Source: Bacillota bacterium (GTDB taxonomy: Bacteria > Bacillota > Clostridia > Christensenellales > Aristaeellaceae). From it: a stretch of 64,000 nt of DNA. The notes under the pieces were generated by a model. It ran no database searches. It was not told the DNA's origin and was given only the letters and a program-made list of their open reading frames with translations. This document shows, one piece after another, positions 51,793 through 59,569 of the stretch (positions are counted from its first letter, which is position 1; each line of letters starts with the position of its first letter). Where the stretch lies: the NCBI GenBank assembly GCA_023416585.1, contig JAEZHM010000154.1, positions 1 through 64,000 of the forward strand, in the 5' to 3' direction. Made by a program: the position numbers and the translations under genes.

Positions 51793-52779
51793 TTATTTGC
51801 GTGGACTTGAGCTGGTCAGCGCTTGATATACAAGTGAAGAGATCATTTCTTTTTTGCTGGGAGGAGCGCTGATGGTGTTCAGCAAGTCCATTGCCCGCTC
51901 ATAATAGATCTGCGCAATCCGGCGTGTAAATGTGATTCCGCCGGATTCCAGCACCGCCTGCCTGATTTCCTCTTTGGTGATGCTTTCTGAATTAGCACGC
52001 TTACGAACATCAGGATTTTCTTTCATCGTGACGATCAACGGCAGCGTTACTACGCCTTGCTCAAAATCAGATAGCACCGGCTTTTTGGCCTGTTCTGCCG
52101 TTGCCTCATAATCCATGCAGTCGTCTGCCAGCTGAAAAATCATGCCCAGGTGCCATCCGATAGCGGCATATTGCTTTGCTTCGCTCCGGCCGGATGCGCA
52201 CAGCATTGCGCCGGCATAGAAGCTCCCCTCGAACAGAGCTGCTGTTTTACCGGATATGATGCGCAGATAGCCGGTTCCGTTGAGCGCAAAATTACGATAG
52301 TTCATGCTCTGCAGAAGCTCGCCCATGCAGATCTTTTCCATGATGTTTGGGAGATCCTGATTCAGCTCGTGTTCTTCTGAGGATGCTTCAGCAGCCAGGC
52401 GCAGTGCCAGGCAGAAGATGTAATCCCCTGAAATAACTGCCTGGCGCGTACCAAATTTTTTCATCAGGGTTGGCAACCCGCGCCTTGTGTCGGCGTTGTC
52501 AATCACGTCGTCGTGAACAAGTGTAGCCAAGTGGAGCAGTTCCACGGCAGAGGCAGCTTTCGCGGCAGACAGCTTGATACCCGCTTCGTCTTGCGCACAG
52601 GCAAGCAAGGCGTGGGCACGAAGAAACTTACCGTGGGCTTGCGTCAAATGTTCAGTTCGCGGCCTGAAAGGTGCGGGTGTTGACCTGAGCGCCTGATCCA
52701 TCATGTCCTTTGACAATTGACGTGCCTCGTCAAAGGAAAAATATTCGTTTGCAGTTTCCCTGCGTTCCAAATCAATCAT
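51793..52779 (-). CDS. Polyprenyl diphosphate synthase (DmkB-like)
   Basis: A 328-residue trans-prenyltransferase. The first Asp-rich motif is LVHDDVIDNADTRRG (D90, D91, D94) and the second is FQLADDCMDYE (D219, D220, D223). It elongates farnesyl or geranyl diphosphate with IPP to a long chain for quinones. The start at 52779 overlaps the ndh2 stop by 8 nt on the minus strand, so the two are translationally coupled, which fits a dedicated quinone supply for Ndh2. An upstream 40-residue frame extension overlaps ndh2 and is rejected. Confidence 0.9.
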   Translation of the reverse strand: MIDLERRETANEYFSFDEARQLSKDMMDQALRSTPAPFRPRTEHLTQAHGKFLRAHALLACAQDEAGIKLSAAKAASAVELLHLATLVHDDVIDNADTRRGLPTLMKKFGTRQAVISGDYIFCLALRLAAEASSEEHELNQDLPNIMEKICMGELLQSMNYRNFALNGTGYLRIISGKTAALFEGSFYAGAMLCASGRSEAKQYAAIGWHLGMIFQLADDCMDYEATAEQAKKPVLSDFEQGVVTLPLIVTMKENPDVRKRANSESITKEEIRQAVLESGGITFTRRIAQIYYERAMDLLNTISAPPSKKEMISSLVYQALTSSSPRK

Positions 52780-54859
52780 TATACAGATACCACTTTTTCG
52801 CCCAACGGACTTTCTTCCAATGGCGCTTAAAATACGGCATGGCATAATAATCCAAACCGATGGTACGGCCGGCCCCGATAAGGCATGCAATACTTGCAAA
52901 GATCATCCACACCGTGTTGAGGTAAAGCCCCGTTGTAGTGATGAACATGAACTGCAGCACGAGCGATACACCGCTGGCTGGGAATGTAAACAAACCGCCC
53001 ATCAGCGCCAAGCCTATCAGCAACTCCATCAATACGATGGCAATCTGCATAAATAACTGCATTCCACTGCTTTGCAATACGGTGTGCTCCAAGAGCCAGT
53101 TCAAGATCGGGATGTTGAGCTTAATTGCATAATCGCCCAGTGCGGAATGAGCAAGATCCTTGCCGGACACAAGAATAACCTGAATAAGGTTCAGAAAGTT
53201 AAAGTTGATCAGTGCATGACCAACAGTCGCCACTGCTTGCGTAACTGCGCCGGTTGCAGAGGATACCGCATCTGTCACGGCCGGCGCGGCTGTTGCCACG
53301 GCATTTGTCGCAGAGGATACTGCGTCCGTCACGGCCGGTGCGGCTGTTGCCAAGGCAGTTGTCGCGGAAGATACCGCATCGGCTGCAGCACTACCGGAAC
53401 CGCCGCCCGCCACGCCTATGATGGAGTTGAACCAGGCGGTTGCCCCGCCAAAGAAGCTTGCCAGTTTCGGTGCAGTAAACCAGCCTTCCACAATCTTCAT
53501 GATCGCTTCAAAGACCCAGACAGCACCCAGCCAAACACGCAGTGCCACAAGCAGGAAGCTTGGGGTTTTGTTGGAAAAATGCCCGCCGACGAACGAACGG
53601 TTGTTCCTAACGGTGAAGAATTCATGCTTCATGTAGCCGCTGATTTTCGTCCAGCCCATTACCTTGATAAAATAAAGTAAATTAACGAAGTGCTTGGTGA
53701 ACATCGCCAGGAATGAAGGCAGGCCGAATTTGCGCTTATGGGTACCGATATGTGCGCTTCCCCAGCGGCCGCCGACACAGACCATTACACCATGGAATTT
53801 GGGCGAATAGCTGTGCATGGCACCCTGGCCCGTCAATTGCACAAGGATATTATGCACGGCGCATTCGGCGCTTTCTTCCGCGTTTTCCACGACTTGGGGA
53901 ACTGGCATTGTTTCGCCGCTCGGGGTATATTGGAGAACATCACCGACGAGGTAGACAGAGTCATTCGCTTTGGAACGCAGGAATTCATCCGCCTCAAGAC
54001 GACCGCGCCTTGTACCCGGAATGGTCTGAGCAGCCTTTTGTGCAATGGTTTCACCTTCGGTGCCGGCCGCCCAAATGACTGTAGCTGTATCAATGCGCTT
54101 TACGGTGTCGCCATCCTTCAAATCTATGAAATCGTCTCCGATTTCAACGACATTGTGCTTGAGAAAAATATCGATGCCCATCTTTTCCAGGCGTCTGTGG
54201 CAGCGGGCTGAGTACTTCGGGGGCATTGTCGGAACAACACGGTCAAGCAGGTCCGCCATGTACATCTTGATTTCAGCTGGATCAATTTCAAATTGGTGGC
54301 AGAGAATTGGCACCCACTCTGCCAGCTCTCCGGCCATTTCAGTGCCTGTAAAGCCTGCGCCTACCGTGAAGAAGGTCAGAAGTTTGCTGCGCTTTTCTTT
54401 ATCCGTCTCACGGGCGGCTTCACGGAAGCAATGTTGAATCCTCTCCCGCAATTTCACTGCATCGTCATAGCTCCAAAGTTTGTACGCCTTTTCAGCAGCG
54501 CCTTTTACGCCGAAGAAAGTCGGTCTTGAGCCGGCTGCCATCACCAGGATATCATAAGGGTATGTCCCAGCGGCGCCTTTCAGTTGCTTGCCTGCGAAAT
54601 CAATGTCTTCAATTGTATCCATAACAACATGAACATTGCGGCCAGCAAAGATTTTCTTATAAGAAAGCTTGATTGAGTCCTCTTCCACACGTGCTGCAGC
54701 TACCTCGTGAAGCTCTGTAAGCATCGTATGAAAAGGGTTCCGATCAATCAACGTGATCTTAACATCGCTGACTTTCTGCTTTTTGAGTGATTTCGCCAGT
54801 TTTTTTGCGGCGATTACACCTGCATAGCCGCCTCCAAGGATAATAACATTCTTACTCAT
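52772..54859 (-). CDS. ndh2: Type II NADH dehydrogenase with C-terminal DoxX-like membrane domain
   Basis: A 695-residue protein. Residues 1-430 are a two-dinucleotide-binding flavoprotein (FAD motif VIILGGGYAGVIAAKKL at 5-21, NAD motif FFTVGAGFTGTEMAGELAE at 163-181, AAGTEGETIAQK and VYLVGDVLQY for FAD). The C-terminal part has four helices of DoxX type (TM1 at 433-455, others at 600-625, 630-645 and 648-664). Between TM1 and TM2 lies a long extracytoplasmic loop with three 18-residue repeats. This is the Ndh2 arrangement of Listeria FLEET, passing electrons from NADH to a quinone. Start 54859 follows AGGAGGGG. Confidence 0.88.
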   Translation of the reverse strand: MSKNVIILGGGYAGVIAAKKLAKSLKKQKVSDVKITLIDRNPFHTMLTELHEVAAARVEEDSIKLSYKKIFAGRNVHVVMDTIEDIDFAGKQLKGAAGTYPYDILVMAAGSRPTFFGVKGAAEKAYKLWSYDDAVKLRERIQHCFREAARETDKEKRSKLLTFFTVGAGFTGTEMAGELAEWVPILCHQFEIDPAEIKMYMADLLDRVVPTMPPKYSARCHRRLEKMGIDIFLKHNVVEIGDDFIDLKDGDTVKRIDTATVIWAAGTEGETIAQKAAQTIPGTRRGRLEADEFLRSKANDSVYLVGDVLQYTPSGETMPVPQVVENAEESAECAVHNILVQLTGQGAMHSYSPKFHGVMVCVGGRWGSAHIGTHKRKFGLPSFLAMFTKHFVNLLYFIKVMGWTKISGYMKHEFFTVRNNRSFVGGHFSNKTPSFLLVALRVWLGAVWVFEAIMKIVEGWFTAPKLASFFGGATAWFNSIIGVAGGGSGSAAADAVSSATTALATAAPAVTDAVSSATNAVATAAPAVTDAVSSATGAVTQAVATVGHALINFNFLNLIQVILVSGKDLAHSALGDYAIKLNIPILNWLLEHTVLQSSGMQLFMQIAIVLMELLIGLALMGGLFTFPASGVSLVLQFMFITTTGLYLNTVWMIFASIACLIGAGRTIGLDYYAMPYFKRHWKKVRWAKKWYLYND
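53219..53380 (-). repeat. Three tandem 54-bp repeats in ndh2
   Basis: Three copies of 54 bp code for 18-residue units at residues 494-511, 512-529 and 530-547. The first seven positions are always DAVSSAT, followed by Ala/Thr-rich sequence. Copies 1 and 2 are near-identical at protein level (ending ATAAPAVT) and the third is diverged. The region is preceded by a Gly/Ser-rich GGGSGSAA segment. Confidence 0.85.
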
Positions 54860-55521
54860 ACTTTGTGCCCCTCCTAAATGCAGTTGATCCAAGCAGCTTT
54901 AAGGCTTCGCTTCATTTGTACAAAAAAAAACATCTTCCATATTGATTATCCGCTTTGCATGGCAAGAACTGAGAACTGTCCCTGCCATCGCTGGTAATGG
55001 ATAACCATTCCCATGGGGTAGTGTTTCAACCGAGCACTCAGAGGCCTATCAATCTCGCGGATTTGGGCTGTTTTGCCCTGAGCAGCGGGATTTGACACAT
55101 CTTTCGGGCTCAATGAAAACTCTGCCTTCTTACATAAAACCCGCTGCCATATGCCGGAGCGCCTTTCAGCCGTCCTTGCAGCCGAATAGCATAAATGTCT
55201 GCCCCATATACAAAACAGCATGACCGGTATTGTCAAAGAATCATTGTCATAATATCTCACAATACAGGCCTTTATAATTTCTTTATCGATGGATATTACT
55301 CCTTTGCATTCTGCAAAAAATATTATGCGCAAATTTTCCCTTCCTGTATGCATTCCCATGTTATACCTCTGTGGCCGTATCACCTGAATCTGCTCGTACT
55401 GCAGTATGGCAGCCGATTGCATCCTGGTGCATGTTTTTTATTATAACAGAAACAATGTCAATGTGGTAGACAAAATATTGACAAACGGTAATCATTCCTA
55501 TTATCAAAATAACGAACACAA
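54860..55521. other. Long intergenic region between divergent ndh2 and FMN-binding genes
   Basis: About 660 bp with no supported gene. A T-tract/A-tract lies at 54919-54929. An imperfect palindrome ATTGTCA-N7-TCACAAT is at 55243-55263. TTGACA-like elements and A/T-rich stretches near 55440-55500 precede the FMN-binding gene promoter. Frames of 60-160 codons exist on the minus strand but lack ribosome sites and look random. Confidence 0.4.
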
Positions 55522-55551
55522 TTGACAGCCCAAAAAAGTACGTGATATAAT
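55522..55551 (+). promoter_or_regulatory. Sigma-A promoter for the FMN-binding protein gene
   Basis: TTGACA (55522-55527) and TATAAT (55546-55551), both consensus, with an 18-bp spacer. It predicts a leader of about 200 nt before the start codon at 55762. Confidence 0.75.
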
Positions 55552-55761
55552 GCCAGAGTACGGGAAGTACTGCCTCGGGAAAACAGGAGCAGGAGTTTGC
55601 AGTATTGTTTCCTGAGAGCGGCCGTTTCAAACACGGTTGCAGCGTTGGTTTTGGAGTTGCTCTTTTTTGCTGTTTGCAAGGGGATGAGCAGGTCTTGTAT
55701 ACATCTGACATCGGGATAAAGTTTTGCATATGAATATGCAATTTTGCAGGAGGGAATTTAA

Positions 55762-56337
55762 ATGGAGAAAAAGGCGCCTAAAAAACCGCAGGGATGGCTG
55801 GTGCTATTTCTGGTATCATTGGTAGCAGCCCTTGCGTTAGCAGGAACCAATGAGATGACCAAAGGCGCCATTGCGCAGCGGGCCTTGGAAGCGGCAGACG
55901 CTGCCCGCAAGACCGTTCTTAACAATGCCGATACTTTTGAACAATTACAGGTGCCCGAAGGGATCGGAGTGGACAACGGTTACCGTGGACTGAAAGACGG
56001 CAAGGCAGTAGGTTTCGTGGCGCAATCTACTGTGAAAGGATACGGTGGAGAGATAGAGATCGTTGTGGGAATGGACTTAAGCGGTGCGGTAACCGGTATT
56101 TCCGTGGGCGGACCCAGTTTCTCTGAAACGGCAGGCCTCGGGGACAAAGCAAAGGAGTCCGCATTTACCAATCAATTCAAAGGCTTGGTACTGCCGGCTA
56201 CACTTGCGGATAACGTGGATGCTATTTCCGGCGCAACCATCACCTCCAACGCAGTGGTTTTAGGCGTTAATCAAGCGGGTACATACTTATCTTCCGTAAT
56301 TGACAGCAGCGAAAGCGATAATTCGCAAGGTAAGTAA
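55762..56337 (+). CDS. RnfG-like FMN-binding domain protein with flavinylation motif
   Basis: A 191-residue protein. A basic N-terminus (MEKKAPKKPQ) precedes one TM helix (GWLVLFLVSLVAALALAGTN). The extracellular FMN-binding domain starts at about 70 and has GYGGEIEIVVGMDLSGAVTGI and ETAGLGDKA, as in RnfG/NqrC. The motif DAISGATITS at 153-162 fits DxxSGAT, the site where ApbE links FMN by a phosphoester to Thr159. In FLEET systems such proteins shuttle electrons from the membrane to the outside. It has AGGAGG before its start and a strong promoter. No ApbE is in the window. Confidence 0.85.
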   Translation: MEKKAPKKPQGWLVLFLVSLVAALALAGTNEMTKGAIAQRALEAADAARKTVLNNADTFEQLQVPEGIGVDNGYRGLKDGKAVGFVAQSTVKGYGGEIEIVVGMDLSGAVTGISVGGPSFSETAGLGDKAKESAFTNQFKGLVLPATLADNVDAISGATITSNAVVLGVNQAGTYLSSVIDSSESDNSQGK

Positions 56338-56453
56338 AAGCGGAAGGCAATACCATTACCGTATCCAAGAATTCATCGATAAGCCCATCACCTCCACGGC
56401 GGTTGCCAAAGATGTGAACGAAACGCAGGCAAAACCGGTTCAATGAATCAAAC

Positions 56454-56482
56454 AAGGCTGTGGGAAAAGTTCCCATAGCCTT
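56454..56482 (+). terminator. Terminator candidate after the FMN-binding gene
   Basis: An about 13-bp stem (AAGGCT then TGGGAA with TTCCCA and AGCCTT, one G-U or mismatch) with a 3-nt loop. It lies about 120 bp after the stop. The T tract is short. Confidence 0.6.
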
Positions 56483-56532
56483 TACGCTTATCTTGACCTA
56501 AACCGGTCATGCCATCAAAGGGAGGCGTGCAA

Positions 56533-57810
56533 ATGGAGGTTTCGCTTAAATACGGGGAAGGGGAAGTAACGCTGGCCCTTACGGGCGCGGCTTCAGTGGA
56601 ATTTCTGCTTGAGAAACCCTCACCTGTGATAATGGATCTCCAAACTGCTTTCTTACAGGCGGTGACCACGGACTGTGTGGACTCACCGCCGCTGAGTGAG
56701 GTCATAAAGCCCTGGGACAAGGTTACGATCCTAGTTAGCGATATCACCAGATACTGGATGCGGCAGGATAAAATTTGCCCGCTGCTAGCGGACTACCTGT
56801 GTAACCAGATCGGCGTCAGGAAGGAAAACATCGTCTTCCTGGTGGCCTTGGGAACCCATCGGCGGCAGTCGCCTGAGGAAATGGAGAAACTGGTCTCATC
56901 ACAGGTATTCAGGAGTTTTGAAATCCTTAATCATAATTGTTCAGCGAAGGATTTGGTGACTGTCGGTACGACGTCCCGGGGGACGAAGGTGCGCTTAAGC
57001 CCCTTGGTCGTTGGCCGCAAGGTGATACTGATTGGCGGAACTGTACACCATTTGATGTCCGGTTTCGGCGGCGGGCGCAAAAGCATTCTCCCTGGCGTCA
57101 GTTCTCAGGACACTATTTTCCAAAACCATATACATTCCCTGGACCCCGGCGCACCCCGCTCGAGCCCACTCATCGGAATGGGAGTGTTGATGGGCAACCC
57201 AGTCCATGAGGATATGGTAGAAGCGGCACAGATGGTGAATCCTGCCTTTTCAATCAATCTTGTAGTCAACAGCCGGCAGGAACTTTGCGCACTGTACTGC
57301 GGCCACTGGCTGCATGCCTGGGAGAAAAGCTGCATCACTGTGCAGGAGCTTTTCGGCCTGCCAATCGGGAAAAAGGCTGATGTGGTAATCGCTAGCTGCG
57401 GCGGATATCCCAAGGACATCAATCTCTATCAGGCTGTGAAAACGTTGCTCAACGCCTCACAGGCACTCAAGGACGGAGGAACGCTGGTATTCCTGGCCGA
57501 ATGCCGGGAAGGCGGGGGAACGCCCGCGTTTTTCGATTGGATTAAACCGCTCAAGGATGACAGGCTGGATGAGGCGCTGCGGGCAGGGTTCACCATATCG
57601 GGATACATCTTCTACGCCGCCTGCGAGGCCATTGCACGTGTCAAGGTGCTTATGCTCACACAGCTTAAGCCGGATGTCGCCGCGTCCATGTCATTGGAAG
57701 CTTATGATGATATTTCATCACTTTCAAAGAAACTGGATCTCCTTGGTAAGGATGTGTATGTTATGCCTTATGGCGGCGCCGTTGTCCCGTATGTGGCAGA
57801 CGGAAGGTAA
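56533..57810 (+). CDS. larA: LarA-like nickel-dependent racemase family protein (DUF2088)
   Basis: A 425-residue protein of the lactate racemase family. It shows VALGTHRRQSPEEMEKLV (LarA-type catalytic region), FGGGRKSILPGVSSQDTIFQNH, IVVNSRQELCALYCGHW and the C-terminal CGGYPKDINLYQAVKTLL. LarA interconverts D- and L-lactate with an NPN nickel-pincer cofactor made by LarB/C/E, none of which is visible here, so the substrate is not certain; several LarA homologs act on other 2-hydroxy acids. The start at 56533 follows GGGAGG. It is downstream of the electron transfer cluster, separated by a terminator. Confidence 0.75.
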   Translation: MEVSLKYGEGEVTLALTGAASVEFLLEKPSPVIMDLQTAFLQAVTTDCVDSPPLSEVIKPWDKVTILVSDITRYWMRQDKICPLLADYLCNQIGVRKENIVFLVALGTHRRQSPEEMEKLVSSQVFRSFEILNHNCSAKDLVTVGTTSRGTKVRLSPLVVGRKVILIGGTVHHLMSGFGGGRKSILPGVSSQDTIFQNHIHSLDPGAPRSSPLIGMGVLMGNPVHEDMVEAAQMVNPAFSINLVVNSRQELCALYCGHWLHAWEKSCITVQELFGLPIGKKADVVIASCGGYPKDINLYQAVKTLLNASQALKDGGTLVFLAECREGGGTPAFFDWIKPLKDDRLDEALRAGFTISGYIFYAACEAIARVKVLMLTQLKPDVAASMSLEAYDDISSLSKKLDLLGKDVYVMPYGGAVVPYVADGR

Positions 57811-57836
57811 AAGATAATCCGAACCGTAGATACCTG

Positions 57837-57865
57837 TTGACATTTTCTGGACGCTTTGATATGAT
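57837..57865 (+). promoter_or_regulatory. Promoter of the methyltransferase attenuator unit
   Basis: TTGACA (57837-57842) and TATGAT (57860-57865) with a 17-bp spacer, about 250 bp before the methyltransferase start, so a long leader is predicted. Confidence 0.8.
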
Positions 57866-57940
57866 AAGCAGGACAGCAAACGAAATATTGTTATTGGAGG
57901 GATACCGTCCGGAAAGGGCAGAACACTGCACTTTCTGGAA

Positions 57941-58099
57941 ATGAAAGAAAACGCAGGAAAACAACACAAGCATAAAGGAAACCAAGCTTGTTTTGTTATG
58001 CCCGCGTATACTTTCAAAGAGCGGTGTTCCTTTGTTATTAGAAGGGATGCCGTTTTTGACGGGTCCCTTTTTTCGTTTGCTGTCATATTCAAAATATGA
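57941..58099 (+). CDS. Candidate leader peptide of 52 codons overlapping an attenuator
   Basis: A 52-codon frame starts at ATG 57941 and stops at TGA 58097-58099, just before the Shine-Dalgarno of the methyltransferase. Its middle reads CFVMPAYTFKERCSFVIRRD, and codons about 34-45 (RRDAVFDGSLFS) are inside the terminator hairpin. The ribosome site is weak (CTGGAA). It could be translated to control transcription termination or translation of the downstream gene. No family is recognised, and random occurrence is possible. Confidence 0.4.
   Translation: MKENAGKQHKHKGNQACFVMPAYTFKERCSFVIRRDAVFDGSLFSFAVIFKI
58042..58073 (+). terminator. Attenuator terminator upstream of the methyltransferase
   Basis: Stem AAGGGA with TCCCTT, an internal loop, then CCGT with ACGG, and a 5-nt loop; a run of six T follows. 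It lies inside the leader about 45 bp before the methyltransferase start and inside the leader ORF. Confidence 0.75.
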
Positions 58100-58116
58100 A
58101 AAACGGAGGAATCAGT

Positions 58117-58950
58117 ATGTTTTCCATTACAAATTTGGTAAGCGAACTTGACCGTCCCGCGCCCTTCACTTTGGGGGCGGAACTTTGGAATGACCCCCAT
58201 ATCTCTGGGGAAATGCTCAAGGCACATCTTGCACCGGATACGGATGCCGCCAGTTACAAGCCGGATACCATTGCTGCCATTTGCCGCCACTTACCTTGTG
58301 CCATGGAGCTGAAAAAAGGCGCGGCCGTTGTGGATCTGGGGTGCGGGCCTGGCCTGTACGCCAGGGAACTCACCGGGCAGGGCTTTTTCGTCACCGGCGT
58401 CGACCGGTCTGAAAACTCCATCCGTTATGCCAAAGAAATGAATGAGGGGCGGCAGGCCGTTTTTGTGAACGCCAGCTATATACAGCCCTTCGGTGTGAAC
58501 TGCTTTGACGCGGCCGTCATGATCTCCAAGGATTTCGGGGTGCTGCCGCCAGAGCTTCGCCGGGCACTTTTGAATAATATCTATGATGCTTTGGTTCCTG
58601 GCGGCTATTTTGCGCTGGACGTTCACGGCTTGCAAGACTATACCCAGCTTCAAAAAAGCGCCGCCCCCCATTGGGAAGCGGCGGAATCAGGCTTCTGGCG
58701 GCCTCATCCATATGTGGTGCTTTCGAAAACTTACTTTTATCCCGAACTGTCTGTTTCATGCGACCTGCACGCGGTACTGGATGATGAGTTCACGGTCTAC
58801 CGCATCTGGCAGACATATTATTCACCGGAATCCATCTCGAAGGAACTGTGTGAAGGCGGATTTGCCGTTCGCGCGGTGTGGGGGAACCTTAAGGGTGATC
58901 CTCTTAAAGATGATTCCCGGGTCCTTGGCATCCTGTGCCAAAAGGTATGA
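58117..58950 (+). CDS. Class I SAM-dependent methyltransferase
   Basis: A 277-residue Rossmann-fold methyltransferase. Motif I is AAVVDLGCGPGLYARELTGQG at about 68-88, followed by TGVDRSENSIRYA (motif II acidic residue) and a post-motif FDAAVMISKDFGVL. A fold-extending C-terminal part covers about 190-277. I cannot name the substrate. The upstream leader with promoter, small ORF and terminator is of the type seen before drug-responsive methyltransferase and resistance genes, which suggests induced expression. ATG 58117 follows GGAGGA. It is convergent with the response regulator, 1 bp apart. Confidence 0.85.
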   Translation: MFSITNLVSELDRPAPFTLGAELWNDPHISGEMLKAHLAPDTDAASYKPDTIAAICRHLPCAMELKKGAAVVDLGCGPGLYARELTGQGFFVTGVDRSENSIRYAKEMNEGRQAVFVNASYIQPFGVNCFDAAVMISKDFGVLPPELRRALLNNIYDALVPGGYFALDVHGLQDYTQLQKSAAPHWEAAESGFWRPHPYVVLSKTYFYPELSVSCDLHAVLDDEFTVYRIWQTYYSPESISKELCEGGFAVRAVWGNLKGDPLKDDSRVLGILCQKV

Positions 58951-58951
58951 G

Positions 58952-59569
58952 TCATCTGCTTCTGTAGTAGTAAATCGCCAGTTCCGTTCTGTTGCGCAGA
59001 TCCAGCTTTTCCAGTAGCAGGCTGATGTAGTTTCGCACCGTGCCTTCGCTCAAATACAGTTCGGCGGCGATTTCCCTGTTGCTCTTTCCCTCGGCCACCA
59101 GCGCCAGCACCTGTTCTTCTTTATCACTTAAGGGGATGGGTGCCGGCGCTTTTTTCTTAAGCCCCATCAAGTCCGGAAGCTTTTCCATGACCGGATGGCC
59201 GAATACGTGCTGCCCTGCGTTAACAGCCATGATGGCCGGAGCAATCGACTCAAAATCCTCCTTGAGCAGATACCCTTTCCCGCCGATCTTAAGTGCCCTG
59301 ACGATGTACTCATCATCCGAAAAGGTGGTAAGGAAAAGTATCTTCGCCTCAGGAAACCTTTGCAATATCTCCTCTGCCGCATCCAACCCAAGGGTTGTGC
59401 CCATGCGTATGTCCATGAGCATCACATCCGGCCTGTGCTGCTCGTACAGCCGGGTGGCGTTAGGCCCATCATGCCCTATGGCGGCTACGGCAATCTGCCC
59501 GTCCGCCTCCAACAGTATTTTCAGGGAGGAGCACACCAGCTTGTCGTCATCCACAATTACGATTTTCAT
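58952..59569 (-). CDS. NarL/LuxR-family response regulator
   Basis: A 205-residue regulator. The receiver has VDDD at 6-9, phospho-Asp in VMLMDIRMGTT and the Lys in YLLKED. The C-terminal LuxR-type HTH reads LSDKEEQVLALVAEGKSNREIA followed by LYLSEGTVRNYISLLLEKL. It overlaps the kinase gene by 4 nt (ATGA). The divergent ABC exporter genes at 60810 are its likely target. Confidence 0.93.
   Translation of the reverse strand: MKIVIVDDDKLVCSSLKILLEADGQIAVAAIGHDGPNATRLYEQHRPDVMLMDIRMGTTLGLDAAEEILQRFPEAKILFLTTFSDDEYIVRALKIGGKGYLLKEDFESIAPAIMAVNAGQHVFGHPVMEKLPDLMGLKKKAPAPIPLSDKEEQVLALVAEGKSNREIAAELYLSEGTVRNYISLLLEKLDLRNRTELAIYYYRSR

Noticed and set aside
54946..55422. 158-codon minus-strand frame upstream of ndh2
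   Set aside because: No ribosome site, no domain features, odd composition; probably a chance frame in a regulatory spacer.
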